Positions 1 to 7,673 of a stretch of DNA of 21,777 bases are shown here, piece by piece. The notes under the pieces were generated by a model that saw nothing but the letters and a program-made list of their open reading frames with translations, was not told where the DNA came from and searched no databases. The translations under genes and the position numbers were made by a program. Each line of letters starts with the position of its first letter. The stretch's first letter is position 1. Origin of the DNA: Bacillota bacterium (GTDB lineage: Bacteria; Bacillota; Clostridia; Clostridiales; Clostridiaceae); assembly GCA_023427705.1 (NCBI GenBank), contig JAEZAL010000286.1, forward strand, positions 1-21,777, in the 5' to 3' direction.

Positions 1-1
1 T

Positions 2-961
2 GATAAAAAAGTTATTTCTTTATTTACTTCTCCAGATGCTCTAGGAGTAACTAAAGAAGAACTTGGATGCGAAGTTGGTAGTTATGGGTTACCTGAATTT
101 GGAACTAAGTTTGTTAGAGGAATGCTGGTAGATACGCAACCTAAAAGTTTTGCGGATTTAGTTAGAATATCAGGGCTTTCTCATGGTACAGATGTATGGC
201 TTAATAATGCCCAGTATTTTATAAAAGAAGGATACACTACATTAAAAGATTGTATTTCTACAAGAGATGATATTATGGTTTATTTAATGTATGCGGGAGT
301 ACCTCCTAAGATGGCCTTTACAATTATGGAAAGTGTAAGAAAAGGTAAAGGGCTAACAGAGGATTTTGAAAAAACAATGAAAGAAAACAATGTTCCAGAT
401 TGGTATATTGAATCTTGTAAAAGAATTAAATACATGTTCCCTAAAGGACACGCAGTTGCTTATGTTATGATGGCTGTGAGAATAGCGTATTTTAAAGTTT
501 ATTATCCTGAAGCTTATTATGCAACTTATTTTACAGTTAGAGCAGATGACTTTGATGCAGATTTAATTTGCAAGGGACCAGGTGCTATAAAAGCAAAATT
601 AGATGAACTTTATGAACTTGGCAATAAAGCAACAGCAAAAGATAAAGGATTAATTACAGTACTAGAACTTTCCTATGAACTTTATGTAAGAGGTTTAAAT
701 TTTAAAAGAGTAGATTTATATATTTCTGAAGCCACTAAATTCACTATAGAAGAGGATGGTATTAGACCACCTATAAGTGCACTTCAAGGTGTAGGTGAAA
801 ATGCAGCAAAGAGTATAGTAGAAGCAAGGAAAAATGGAGAATTTATATCAAAAGAAGATTTAAGAATAAGAGCAAAAGTTTCAAAAACTGTAATTGAGAC
901 GTTAAGTAATCATGGCTGCCTAGAGGGGATGTCAGAAACAAATCAATTATCTTTATTTTAA
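2..961 (+). CDS. polC: DNA polymerase III PolC-type alpha subunit, C-terminal part (5' end outside window)
   Basis: Replicative DNA polymerase of low-GC Gram-positive bacteria, acting at the replication fork. Only the last 319 codons are present. The frame is open from base 2, upstream of the first in-window ATG at 122, and reads into the block EFGTKFVRGMLVDTQPKSF that is typical of PolC, so this is a partial gene and not a 279-residue protein. Further PolC-type blocks are ISGLSHGTDVWLNNAQ and MFPKGHAVAYVMMAVRIAYF, followed by a helix-hairpin-helix-like segment (ISALQGVGENAAKSIVEARK) and the usual C-terminal end in NQLSLF. PolC proteins are normally about 1,400 residues. The gene ends 251 bases before rimP, the common Firmicutes order, and the gap holds separate regulatory signals, so rimP-nusA probably has its own promoter. 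Identification is secure. Confidence 0.97.
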   Translation, partial: DKKVISLFTSPDALGVTKEELGCEVGSYGLPEFGTKFVRGMLVDTQPKSFADLVRISGLSHGTDVWLNNAQYFIKEGYTTLKDCISTRDDIMVYLMYAGVPPKMAFTIMESVRKGKGLTEDFEKTMKENNVPDWYIESCKRIKYMFPKGHAVAYVMMAVRIAYFKVYYPEAYYATYFTVRADDFDADLICKGPGAIKAKLDELYELGNKATAKDKGLITVLELSYELYVRGLNFKRVDLYISEATKFTIEEDGIRPPISALQGVGENAAKSIVEARKNGEFISKEDLRIRAKVSKTVIETLSNHGCLEGMSETNQLSLF

Positions 962-1029
962 AGGAGTATAATAATTATATATAAGGGAAGTAATAAATAT
1001 AGTAGTATTAATAAATTACTGCCTACCCC

Positions 1030-1058
1030 TTGTATTAATTAGGAAATTGTGTTAGGAT
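1030..1058 (+). promoter_or_regulatory. candidate sigma-A promoter for the rimP-nusA operon (distal)
   Basis: TTGTAT at 1030-1035 and TAGGAT at 1053-1058 are separated by 17 bases. Transcription would begin near 1065, so the mRNA would carry both leader hairpins described below. Each hexamer matches the consensus imperfectly. The choice rests on spacing and on its position upstream of the leader structures. It is an inference without experimental support. Confidence 0.35.
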
Positions 1059-1094
1059 AAAAAGAGAAGTAATTTACTAATAGGCGGGAATTGT

Positions 1095-1123
1095 GAGTGG
1101 GAATGAAAATGCCCGCTCTTTCT
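1095..1123 (+). terminator. leader hairpin upstream of rimP with weak U-tract (candidate NusA-sensitive attenuator)
   Basis: GAGTGGG (1095-1101) pairs with CCCGCTC (1112-1118), including one G-T wobble, and is followed by TTTCT. GCGGG at 1084-1088 could compete for CCCGC at 1112-1116. A GC-rich hairpin of this type just before rimP is common in Firmicutes. B. subtilis NusA is known to autoregulate its operon by termination in the leader, so a weak U-tract here would suit a NusA-dependent site. The structure is seen directly; the role is inferred. Confidence 0.5.
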
Positions 1124-1131
1124 ATTTAATT

Positions 1132-1156
1132 GCAACTACTATTAGTTGCTTTTTTT
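1132..1156 (+). terminator. intrinsic terminator-like hairpin in the rimP leader
   Basis: GCAACTA (1132-1138) pairs perfectly with TAGTTGC (1143-1149) around the 4-base loop CTAT, followed by seven T residues (1150-1156). It could end polC transcripts and/or act as the second attenuator of the rimP-nusA leader. It lies 56 bases before the rimP start codon. Confidence 0.65.
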
Positions 1157-1161
1157 ATAGG

Positions 1162-1191
1162 TTGCTTAATTTAGTGATACTTTAATATAAT
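1162..1191 (+). promoter_or_regulatory. candidate sigma-A promoter proximal to rimP
   Basis: TTGCTT (1162-1167) and a perfect TATAAT (1186-1191) are 18 bases apart, just downstream of the terminator-like hairpin. A transcript from here would start near 1198 and have almost no leader before the AAGGAGG at 1201-1207. If real, it gives the operon an unattenuated second source of mRNA. Confidence 0.35.
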
Positions 1192-1212
1192 TGAATATAG
1201 AAGGAGGTTAAT

Positions 1213-1677
1213 ATGAAAGTTGATGCATTATTAGAAAAAATTTATCAATTAGTAAGACCTATTGCAGAAGATTTAAATTATGAAATCTATCATATTGAGT
1301 ATGTAAAAGAAAATGGAGAATATTATTTAAGGATATATATTGATAAAGATGGTGGTATAACTTTAACTGATTGTGAAAAGTTATCAAGAAGAGTAAGTGA
1401 TATTATGGATGAAGAGGATCCAATTCCAGTTGCATATTTTCTTGAAGTATCATCACCAGGTTTAAATAGAGGATTATTTACAGATGATCATTATAGAAAA
1501 CAAATTGGAAAAGAAGTTCTTATTAGATTTGTAAAATCTTTTGATGGTAAAAAAAATATTAAAGGCATATTAAAGGAAGTAAATGAAGAAACAGTAGTAG
1601 TTGAATATGAAGCAGGAAATTTATTTACTATTCCTAAAGATAAAATAAAATCAGCAAATTTAGAAGGGGAAATATAA
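1213..1677 (+). CDS. rimP: ribosome maturation factor RimP
   Basis: Assists late maturation of the 30S subunit in the cytoplasm. The protein is 154 residues, the usual RimP length. It has the N-terminal alpha/beta domain (about 1-80) with the segments EIYHIEYVKENGEYYLRIYID and ITLTDCEKLSRRVSDIMDEEDP. The highly typical motif FLEVSSPGLNRGL follows near residues 76-88, then an SH3-like C-terminal domain. The start is fixed by AAGGAGG at 1201-1207, five bases before the ATG. First gene of the rimP-nusA-ylxR-ylxQ-infB-rbfA-nrnA-truB-ribF run; nusA follows after 16 bases. The 5' leader suggests attenuation control. Confidence 0.97.
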   Translation: MKVDALLEKIYQLVRPIAEDLNYEIYHIEYVKENGEYYLRIYIDKDGGITLTDCEKLSRRVSDIMDEEDPIPVAYFLEVSSPGLNRGLFTDDHYRKQIGKEVLIRFVKSFDGKKNIKGILKEVNEETVVVEYEAGNLFTIPKDKIKSANLEGEI

Positions 1678-1693
1678 TAAGGAGGAAATCAAA

Positions 1694-2794
1694 ATGAACC
1701 AAGAGTTTATAGTTGCTCTTAAAGAAATTGTAAAAGATAAGGGGATTAGCGAAGATTTAATTTTTACTACTATAGAGGATGCATTGGTTGCAGCATATAA
1801 GAAGAATTATGCAAGTCCAACAACTTCGGCACAAAATGTTAAAGTAAGTATAAATAGAGAAACTGGAGAAATACATGTATATGCACAAAAAGTAGTTGTT
1901 GAAGATGTGTATGATTATGTAACTGAAATTAGTTTAGAAGAAGCTAAGGAAATAAGCCCAAGATATGATCTTGATGATATAGTAGATTTAGAAGTAACTC
2001 CTAAAAACTTTGGAAGAGTTGCAGCACAACTTGCAAAAGGAGTAGTTACTCAAAGAATAAGAGAAGCAGAAAGAAATATAGTATATTCAGAATATAAGGA
2101 ATTAGAATACGACATTATAACAGGAACTGTTCTTAGAAAAGATAAAGGAAATGTTTTTGTGAATCTTGGTAGAATAGAAACATCTATTGGACCAAATGAA
2201 CAAATTCCAAGAGAAGAATATAAGTTTAATGAAAAAATTAAACTATATGTTGTAGAAGTTAAAAATGGATCAAAAGGGGCACAAATTTTAGTTTCAAGAA
2301 CTCATCCAGGTTTAGTAAAAAGATTATTTGAATTAGAAGTACCTGAGATTTATGAGGGAATAGTTGAGATTAAGAGCATTTCAAGAGAAGCTGGTTCAAG
2401 AAGCAAAATAGCAGTTTACTCAAATGATGAAAATGTTGATCCAATGGGAGCATGTGTAGGACCTAAAGGTATAAGAGTACAAAATATTGTTAATGAACTT
2501 AAAGGTGAAAAAATTGACATAATTAAATGGAGCAAAAATCCAGAAGAATTCATAGCTGCATCTTTAAGCCCTGCAAAAGTTTTAGAAGTTACAGTTTCTG
2601 AAGAAAATAAGTCTGCTAAAGTAGTTGTAGATGATAATCAATTATCTCTTGCAATAGGTAAAGAAGGTCAAAATGTAAGACTTGCAGCAAAACTAACTAA
2701 TTGGAAGATAGATATTAAGAGTAAATCACAAGCAGAAGCTTTGAAAAAAGAAGAGTTAGAAGATTTAAATGAAGAAATAGAAATCTTAGAATAA
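1694..2794 (+). CDS. nusA: transcription termination/antitermination factor NusA
   Basis: Binds RNA polymerase and nascent RNA to control pausing, intrinsic termination and antitermination. At 366 residues it has the short Firmicutes form, without the extra C-terminal acidic repeats of E. coli NusA. Visible domains: N-terminal RNAP-binding domain (about 1-130, beginning with the family-like ALKEIVKDKGIS), S1 domain (about 137-200), KH1 (about 212-280, motif VGPKG) and KH2 (about 288-345, motif IGKEG). The short tail is acidic. AAGGAGG at 1679-1685 lies 8 bases before the ATG. It is second in the operon, and two hairpins upstream of rimP are plausible targets for NusA autoregulation. Confidence 0.98.
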   Translation: MNQEFIVALKEIVKDKGISEDLIFTTIEDALVAAYKKNYASPTTSAQNVKVSINRETGEIHVYAQKVVVEDVYDYVTEISLEEAKEISPRYDLDDIVDLEVTPKNFGRVAAQLAKGVVTQRIREAERNIVYSEYKELEYDIITGTVLRKDKGNVFVNLGRIETSIGPNEQIPREEYKFNEKIKLYVVEVKNGSKGAQILVSRTHPGLVKRLFELEVPEIYEGIVEIKSISREAGSRSKIAVYSNDENVDPMGACVGPKGIRVQNIVNELKGEKIDIIKWSKNPEEFIAASLSPAKVLEVTVSEENKSAKVVVDDNQLSLAIGKEGQNVRLAAKLTNWKIDIKSKSQAEALKKEELEDLNEEIEILE

Positions 2795-2806
2795 GGGAGG
2801 ATTTTT

Positions 2807-3070
2807 ATGAAAGTAAAGAAAATTCCTTTAAGAATGTGTACAGGATGTATGGAAATGAAGCCTAAAAAAGAACTAATAAGAATAGTTAAAAGTCCTGAAG
2901 GCGAAGTTTCTGTTGATTTAACTGGCAAAAAGTCTGGTAGAGGAGCTTATATTTGCAAAAATATAGAATGCTTAGAAAAGGCTTTTAAAACAAAAAGACT
3001 ATCAAGAAATTTAGATATAGCTATAGATAATGAAATATACGATAGATTAAGGAATGAAATAAATGAATAA
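2807..3070 (+). CDS. ylxR: YlxR family RNA-binding protein (RNase P modulator RnpM)
   Basis: Small basic protein of 87 residues, DUF448/YlxR family. Family signatures are visible: RMCTGCMEMKPKKELIRIV at about 9-27, the GKKSGRGAYIC segment, and a third region ending in RLSRNLD. In B. subtilis the homologue binds RNase P RNA and modulates its activity (RnpM). It sits between nusA and the L7Ae-like gene, its usual place. The SD GGGAGG lies just before the ATG. The stop codon overlaps the start of ylxQ by 8 bases, suggesting coupled translation. Confidence 0.93.
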   Translation: MKVKKIPLRMCTGCMEMKPKKELIRIVKSPEGEVSVDLTGKKSGRGAYICKNIECLEKAFKTKRLSRNLDIAIDNEIYDRLRNEINE

Positions 3071-3377
3071 GTTTTTTAATTTTCTAGGCTTAGCCAAAAG
3101 AGCAGGAAACGTAATTGAAGGCTATAGTAAATGTGATGAAGAAAGAAATAGAAAAAATATTTTCTTATTCATAATATCTAATGATGCTTCAAATAGTACT
3201 AAAAAGAAATTTAAAAATCATTGTTTAACAAAAAACATAATTTTTATAGAAAACTTCTCAAAAGAAGAGCTAGGAGCTTCTATCGGAAGAGAAGAGGTAA
3301 AAATATTAGCTATAACGGATAAAAATATGGCTAATAAACTTTATGCCCTTTATGAAGAGCAAAGTACCAAAATTTAA
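3063..3377 (+). CDS. ylxQ: L7Ae-family ribosomal/K-turn-binding protein YlxQ
   Basis: 104-residue protein of the L7Ae/L30e/S12e fold, a family that binds kink-turn RNA. Family features: FLGLAKRAGNVIEGYSKCD at the N-terminus, a hydrophobic strand followed by NDASNSTKKKFKNHC, and the C-terminal block EELGASIGREEVKILAITDKNMA. The exact cellular role is not established. The start codon lies inside the last codons of ylxR (8-base overlap), with AAGGAA at 3049-3054 as SD. It is followed 15 bases later by the infB TTG start. Somewhat divergent but clearly this family by sequence and position. Confidence 0.9.
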   Translation: MNKFFNFLGLAKRAGNVIEGYSKCDEERNRKNIFLFIISNDASNSTKKKFKNHCLTKNIIFIENFSKEELGASIGREEVKILAITDKNMANKLYALYEEQSTKI

Positions 3378-3392
3378 CCGGGGGTGATTTTA

Positions 3393-5438
3393 TTGTCAAA
3401 AATCAGAGTATATGAATTGGCAAAAGAACTTGAAATAAGTTCAAAAGAACTTATAGAATTATTAATGAATGAATTTAGCGTTGATGTAAAAAATCATATG
3501 AGCGTAATTGAAGACGAAGATGCAGAGTTAATTAAAGAATTACTTGGTGATACAGCAGATACTAGTAATAAAACAATAGTTGATGAGTATGAAGAAATAT
3601 TAGCTGAAGAAGTTAATAATCAAGCTAAAAAGAGAAAGAGAAAGAAGAATGAAGATTCTACAGAAGCAATTGGAGAAGGTGGATCAGGAGTAGTTGAAAT
3701 TGGTGAAACTATAACTGTAAAAGAACTATCTGAAAAAATTGGTAGACCTACTGCAGATGTTATTAAAACACTTATTTTCACAGGTGTTATGGCAGGTATA
3801 AATCAAGAAATAGATTTTGCAACAGCTGAAAAAGTTTGTGAAAAATATGAATGTTTAGTAGTTAAAAAAGAAGAAAAAGAAGAATTAGAAGTAGTTGAAG
3901 AAGAAGATGTAGTAGAAGAAAATCTAGTTAAGAGACCACCAATAGTTACAGTTATGGGTCACGTTGACCATGGTAAGACATCACTTTTAGATGCTATTAG
4001 AAAAGCAAATGTTACTGCACATGAAGCTGGTGGAATCACTCAACATATTGGGGCATACACTGTTAACTTAAATGGAGAAAAATTAACTTTCTTAGATACT
4101 CCAGGACACGAAGCCTTTACTGCTATGAGAGCTAGAGGAGCTCAAGTTACAGATGTAGTTATATTAGTGGTTGCAGCAGATGATGGAATAATGCCACAAA
4201 CTAAAGAGGCTATAAACCATTGTAAAGCAGCAGAAGTTCCAATGATTGTTGCTATAAATAAAATAGACAGACCAGGAGCTAATATTGAAAGAGTAAAACA
4301 AGAATTAACTGAGCACGAGTTAGTTGCTGAAGACTGGGGTGGAGATACTATTTGCGTTCCTGTATCAGCAAAGACTGGAGAAAATTTAGAACAATTATTA
4401 GAAATGGTTCTATTAACAGCTGAAATGGCAGAACTTCAAGCTGATCCTAAGAGAAAGGCAAAAGGAACTGTAATAGAAGCTAAACTTGATAAAGGAAGAG
4501 GTGCAGTAGCAACTTTACTTATTCAAAATGGTACATTAAATGTTGGTGATTCAATATTAGTAGGCTCTACATATGGTAGAATAAGAGCTATGTTTGATGA
4601 TAAAGGAAAGTCTATTAAAAATGCAGGTCCTTCAATACCAGTAGAAATTTTAGGACTTTCAGAAGTTCCTTCAGCAGGAGATAGATTTACTGTTGTTAAA
4701 GATGAAAAGACAGCTAGAAATATGGCTGAAACAAGAAAACAAAAACTTAAAGATGAAAGCTTCCATTCAGCAAATAGAGTTTCACTAGAAGATTTATATA
4801 GCCAAATCCAAGAAGGAACAGTTAAAGAACTTGGCATAATAGTAAAAGCTGATGTACAAGGATCAGTTCAAGCTATAAAACAATCTCTAGAGAAATTATC
4901 TACTGATGACGTAAAAGTTAGAGTTATTCATGGTGGGGTTGGTGCTATTACTGAAACAGATGTTACTCTTGCCACAGCTTCAAATGCTTTATTAATTGGA
5001 TTTAATGTAAGACCTGATTCAAATGCTACTATGGCAGCAGATAGAGATGGTGTAGATATTAAAACATATAGAATTATATATGATGCAATAGAAGATGTTA
5101 AATCAGCAATGATTGGAATGCTTGATCCAGAATATAAAGAAGTTGTTAATGGTAAAGCAGAAGTAAGAGTTGTATATAAAATTTCAAATGTTGGTACGAT
5201 TGCTGGAGCTTATGTTTTAGATGGAAAGATTTTAAGAAATTCAGAAGTTAGAGTTATTAGAGATGGAGTAGTAATATTTGAATCTACGTTAGCTTCATTA
5301 AAGAGATTTAAAGATGATGCAAAAGAGGTAGCTGCAGGATACGAATGTGGTTTAAGCGTAGAAAAGTTTAATGATATAAAAGAAGGCGATATAATAGAAT
5401 CATTTAGTATGCAAGCAATTGAAAGAAAGCAGCTTTAA
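3393..5438 (+). CDS. infB: translation initiation factor IF-2
   Basis: GTPase that places fMet-tRNA on the 30S subunit and promotes subunit joining. I choose the TTG at 3393, giving 681 residues that start MSKIRVYELAKEL, the usual IF-2 beginning. A GTG at 3384 is in frame but lies inside the ribosome-binding site GGGGGTGA (3380-3387), so it is unlikely. Two IF2-N domains are visible (about 1-50 and 105-155), joined by a charged linker. The G domain carries GHVDHGKT near 188-195, DTPGHE near 235 and NKID near 289. IF-2 domains II, C1 and C2 follow. This is a short IF-2, with a compressed N-terminal linker compared with the roughly 716 residues in B. subtilis. rbfA follows after 18 bases. Confidence 0.97.
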   Translation: MSKIRVYELAKELEISSKELIELLMNEFSVDVKNHMSVIEDEDAELIKELLGDTADTSNKTIVDEYEEILAEEVNNQAKKRKRKKNEDSTEAIGEGGSGVVEIGETITVKELSEKIGRPTADVIKTLIFTGVMAGINQEIDFATAEKVCEKYECLVVKKEEKEELEVVEEEDVVEENLVKRPPIVTVMGHVDHGKTSLLDAIRKANVTAHEAGGITQHIGAYTVNLNGEKLTFLDTPGHEAFTAMRARGAQVTDVVILVVAADDGIMPQTKEAINHCKAAEVPMIVAINKIDRPGANIERVKQELTEHELVAEDWGGDTICVPVSAKTGENLEQLLEMVLLTAEMAELQADPKRKAKGTVIEAKLDKGRGAVATLLIQNGTLNVGDSILVGSTYGRIRAMFDDKGKSIKNAGPSIPVEILGLSEVPSAGDRFTVVKDEKTARNMAETRKQKLKDESFHSANRVSLEDLYSQIQEGTVKELGIIVKADVQGSVQAIKQSLEKLSTDDVKVRVIHGGVGAITETDVTLATASNALLIGFNVRPDSNATMAADRDGVDIKTYRIIYDAIEDVKSAMIGMLDPEYKEVVNGKAEVRVVYKISNVGTIAGAYVLDGKILRNSEVRVIRDGVVIFESTLASLKRFKDDAKEVAAGYECGLSVEKFNDIKEGDIIESFSMQAIERKQL

Positions 5439-5456
5439 TTAAAGAGGTGATTTTAA

Positions 5457-5807
5457 ATGGCTAATTATAGAGGCGGAAGAATAAATGAAGAAGTAAAAAG
5501 GGAAGTAAGCGTAATTATAAGAGATGAAATAAAAGATCCAAGAATGACCGCAATGGTGTCTATAACATCTGTTAAGGTTAGTAAGGATTTAAGGTATGCA
5601 AAGGTGTTTGTAAGTATATTCGGAAAAAATGAAGAAGAAAAGAATGAAACCTTTGCTGCATTAAAAAGTGCAAGTGGATATGTAAGAAGAGAAGTAGGTC
5701 AAAGAATGAATTTAAGAAATACTCCTCAAATCATATTTGAGTTAGATGATTCTATAAGTTATAGTATGAGAATTGAAGAACTTATAGATAAAACTAAGGA
5801 TAAATAA
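5457..5807 (+). CDS. rbfA: ribosome-binding factor A (30S maturation)
   Basis: KH-like-fold protein of 116 residues that binds the 30S subunit during 16S rRNA processing and cold adaptation. Family features: RGGRINEEVKREVSVIIRDEIKDPR near the N-terminus, followed by the strand-rich block SVKVSKDLRYAKVFVSIFG. The later segment SASGYVRREVGQRMNLRNTP is also typical, as is IIFELDDSISYSMRIEELI. SD AGAGGTGA at 5443-5450. The stop codon overlaps the nrnA start as TAATG, so nrnA is probably translated by coupling. Confidence 0.97.
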   Translation: MANYRGGRINEEVKREVSVIIRDEIKDPRMTAMVSITSVKVSKDLRYAKVFVSIFGKNEEEKNETFAALKSASGYVRREVGQRMNLRNTPQIIFELDDSISYSMRIEELIDKTKDK

Positions 5808-6784
5808 TGAATACATTAGTTGATATTAGCAAAATAATATCAAATAGTAATAAAGTGGGCATTACCTACCATGTATCACCAGATGGTGATGCAGTAGGTA
5901 GTGCACTTGCACTATTAAATGGATTAAAACATCTAAATAAAAATGCTTATTTAATTTCAAAGGATATAATTTCAGATAATCTAAAGTTTTTAAGATCTTC
6001 TAATGAAGCTACTGGACTGTTAACAGTACCAACTGATGATACAGATACAGTAATTGTTTTAGACTGTGGAAACTTTGAAAGAATATCAGCTGACCTTCAA
6101 AACTTTAAAGGTATTATAATAAATGTTGATCATCATCTTTCGAATGCTCAATATGGAAATTATAATTACGTTGATACAAATGCAGCAGCTACTGCTGAAA
6201 TAGTATTTGAATTGTTGGAGTTATTAGGTATAAGTTTTAGTTCTAAAAATAAAGAAATAAAAGAAATTGGAACTTGCCTTTATACTTCTTTAGTAACAGA
6301 TACTGGTGGATTTAGACATTCAAATGTAACAGCTAGAACTCATAGAATTGCTTCTATATTAAAAAAATTAGATGTAAACAATACCTATATATATCAAAAT
6401 CTTTATGATAATAATAGTTTTGAAAAAATAAGATTGATAGGTAAATCTATTAATAATATGGAACTTTTATTTGATAGAAAAGTTTCTTTAATTAAGATAC
6501 CTAAAGCTTATGGTGAAGAACTAGGTATAGAAATAGGAGATACATCAGATATAATATCCTTTGGATTACAAATTAAAGGAGTAGAAGTAGCGGTTTTAGT
6601 AAAAGAAACTGATAATGGAACTAAAGCTAGCCTACGATCTAAGAATGATTTTGATGTTAGAAAAATAGCAGAAAAATTAGGTGGCGGTGGTCATTCTAAG
6701 GCAGCTGGTATAACATTAAATGGTATTAGTATTGAAAAAGCTAAAGATAAGATTCTAGAAGAAATCGAGAAAGAGTTGTTATAA
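5807..6784 (+). CDS. nrnA: DHH-DHHA1 nanoRNase / pAp phosphatase NrnA
   Basis: Bifunctional oligoribonuclease that degrades 2-5 nt RNAs and can dephosphorylate 3'-phosphoadenosine 5'-phosphate. 325 residues. DHH-domain metal motifs are visible in order: SPDGDAVGS, VLDCGN, NVDHH, and DTGGFRHSN. The DHHA1 domain ends with GGGGHSKAAG, the substrate-binding motif. The ATG overlaps the rbfA stop codon by one base, with only AAGGA nearby, and its own stop overlaps the truB start in the same way. Placement between rbfA and truB is conserved in Firmicutes. Residue-level identification is strong; activity in this organism is inferred. Confidence 0.95.
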   Translation: MNTLVDISKIISNSNKVGITYHVSPDGDAVGSALALLNGLKHLNKNAYLISKDIISDNLKFLRSSNEATGLLTVPTDDTDTVIVLDCGNFERISADLQNFKGIIINVDHHLSNAQYGNYNYVDTNAAATAEIVFELLELLGISFSSKNKEIKEIGTCLYTSLVTDTGGFRHSNVTARTHRIASILKKLDVNNTYIYQNLYDNNSFEKIRLIGKSINNMELLFDRKVSLIKIPKAYGEELGIEIGDTSDIISFGLQIKGVEVAVLVKETDNGTKASLRSKNDFDVRKIAEKLGGGGHSKAAGITLNGISIEKAKDKILEEIEKELL

Positions 6785-7662
6785 TGGATGGAGTAATTAA
6801 TATTTTTAAAAATACTGGTATGACATCATTTGATGTAGTTAGGATAATTAAAAAGGCTTCAAATACTAAAAAGGTTGGACATACAGGTACTTTAGATCCA
6901 GAAGCATCAGGGGTCCTTCCTGTATGTATAGGAAAAGGAACTAAGATTATAGACTATATAATGAACTCTGATAAAGTTTATGAAGTAGAATTTAAACTTG
7001 GAATTAAAACGACAACATATGATTTAGAAGGCGAAATTATAGAAGAAAAAGATCCATCTAATTTAACTGATGATACAATATTATTAGCAATTAATTCTTT
7101 TATAGGAGAGTATAGTCAAATTCCTCCAATGTATTCAGCTTTGAAACAAAATGGTGTAAGATTATATGAGCTTGCAAGAAAAGGAATTGAAGTTGAAAGA
7201 GAAGGAAGACTTATAAAAATAATGAATATAGAAGATATAAAGATTGATAATCCCTATGTAAGTATGAAAGTAAAATGCTCGAAAGGGACTTACATTAGAA
7301 GTTTGTGTTATGATATAGGGGATAATTTAGGTGTTGGAGCAGCTATGACAAAGCTAAAGAGAACTAAAACTTCTAAATTTACAGAGGAAGATTCAATAAA
7401 TATAAATGATATTAATTCAGATAACATAAATGATTTTATTATAAGTATAGAAGATGCTTTAGATTCTTATGATAAGTTGGTTGTTATGAACAAATATTCA
7501 AGACTTTTAATTAATGGAGTCAGAGTTTTTGACAGAAGATTTACAAAAGAAGATTTTAAGTTGGAGCAACTATATAGAGTTTATGATGAAGACGGAATAT
7601 TTATAGGACTTGGAAAAGGAAATCATCAAGGCTTTAAGATAGAAAAATTGTTAATTAATTAG
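6784..7662 (+). CDS. truB: tRNA pseudouridine(55) synthase TruB
   Basis: Isomerises uridine 55 in the T-loop of tRNAs. 292 residues. The catalytic motif GHTGTLDPEASGVLPV holds the nucleophile Asp38. Other family blocks are GEYSQIPPMYSALKQNGVRLYELARKG, split here by a standard variable region, and CSKGTYIRSLCYDIG. The C-terminal roughly 60 residues form a divergent PUA-like domain ending EDGIFIGLGKGN. One-base overlap with the nrnA stop indicates translational coupling. The SD of ribF (AGGAGAG) overlaps the truB stop codon. Confidence 0.96.
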   Translation: MDGVINIFKNTGMTSFDVVRIIKKASNTKKVGHTGTLDPEASGVLPVCIGKGTKIIDYIMNSDKVYEVEFKLGIKTTTYDLEGEIIEEKDPSNLTDDTILLAINSFIGEYSQIPPMYSALKQNGVRLYELARKGIEVEREGRLIKIMNIEDIKIDNPYVSMKVKCSKGTYIRSLCYDIGDNLGVGAAMTKLKRTKTSKFTEEDSININDINSDNINDFIISIEDALDSYDKLVVMNKYSRLLINGVRVFDRRFTKEDFKLEQLYRVYDEDGIFIGLGKGNHQGFKIEKLLIN

Positions 7663-7673
7663 GAGAGCTGGAT

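Noticed and set aside
1103..1129. Eight-codon ORF (ATG AAA ATG ... TAA) in the rimP leader
   Set aside because: It falls inside the hairpin 1095-1118 and has only a weak SD. The RNA structure explains the sequence better than a leader peptide.
3384..3392. GTG at 3384 as infB start
   Set aside because: It lies inside the GGGGGTGA ribosome-binding site. TTG 3393 gives the family-typical N-terminus.
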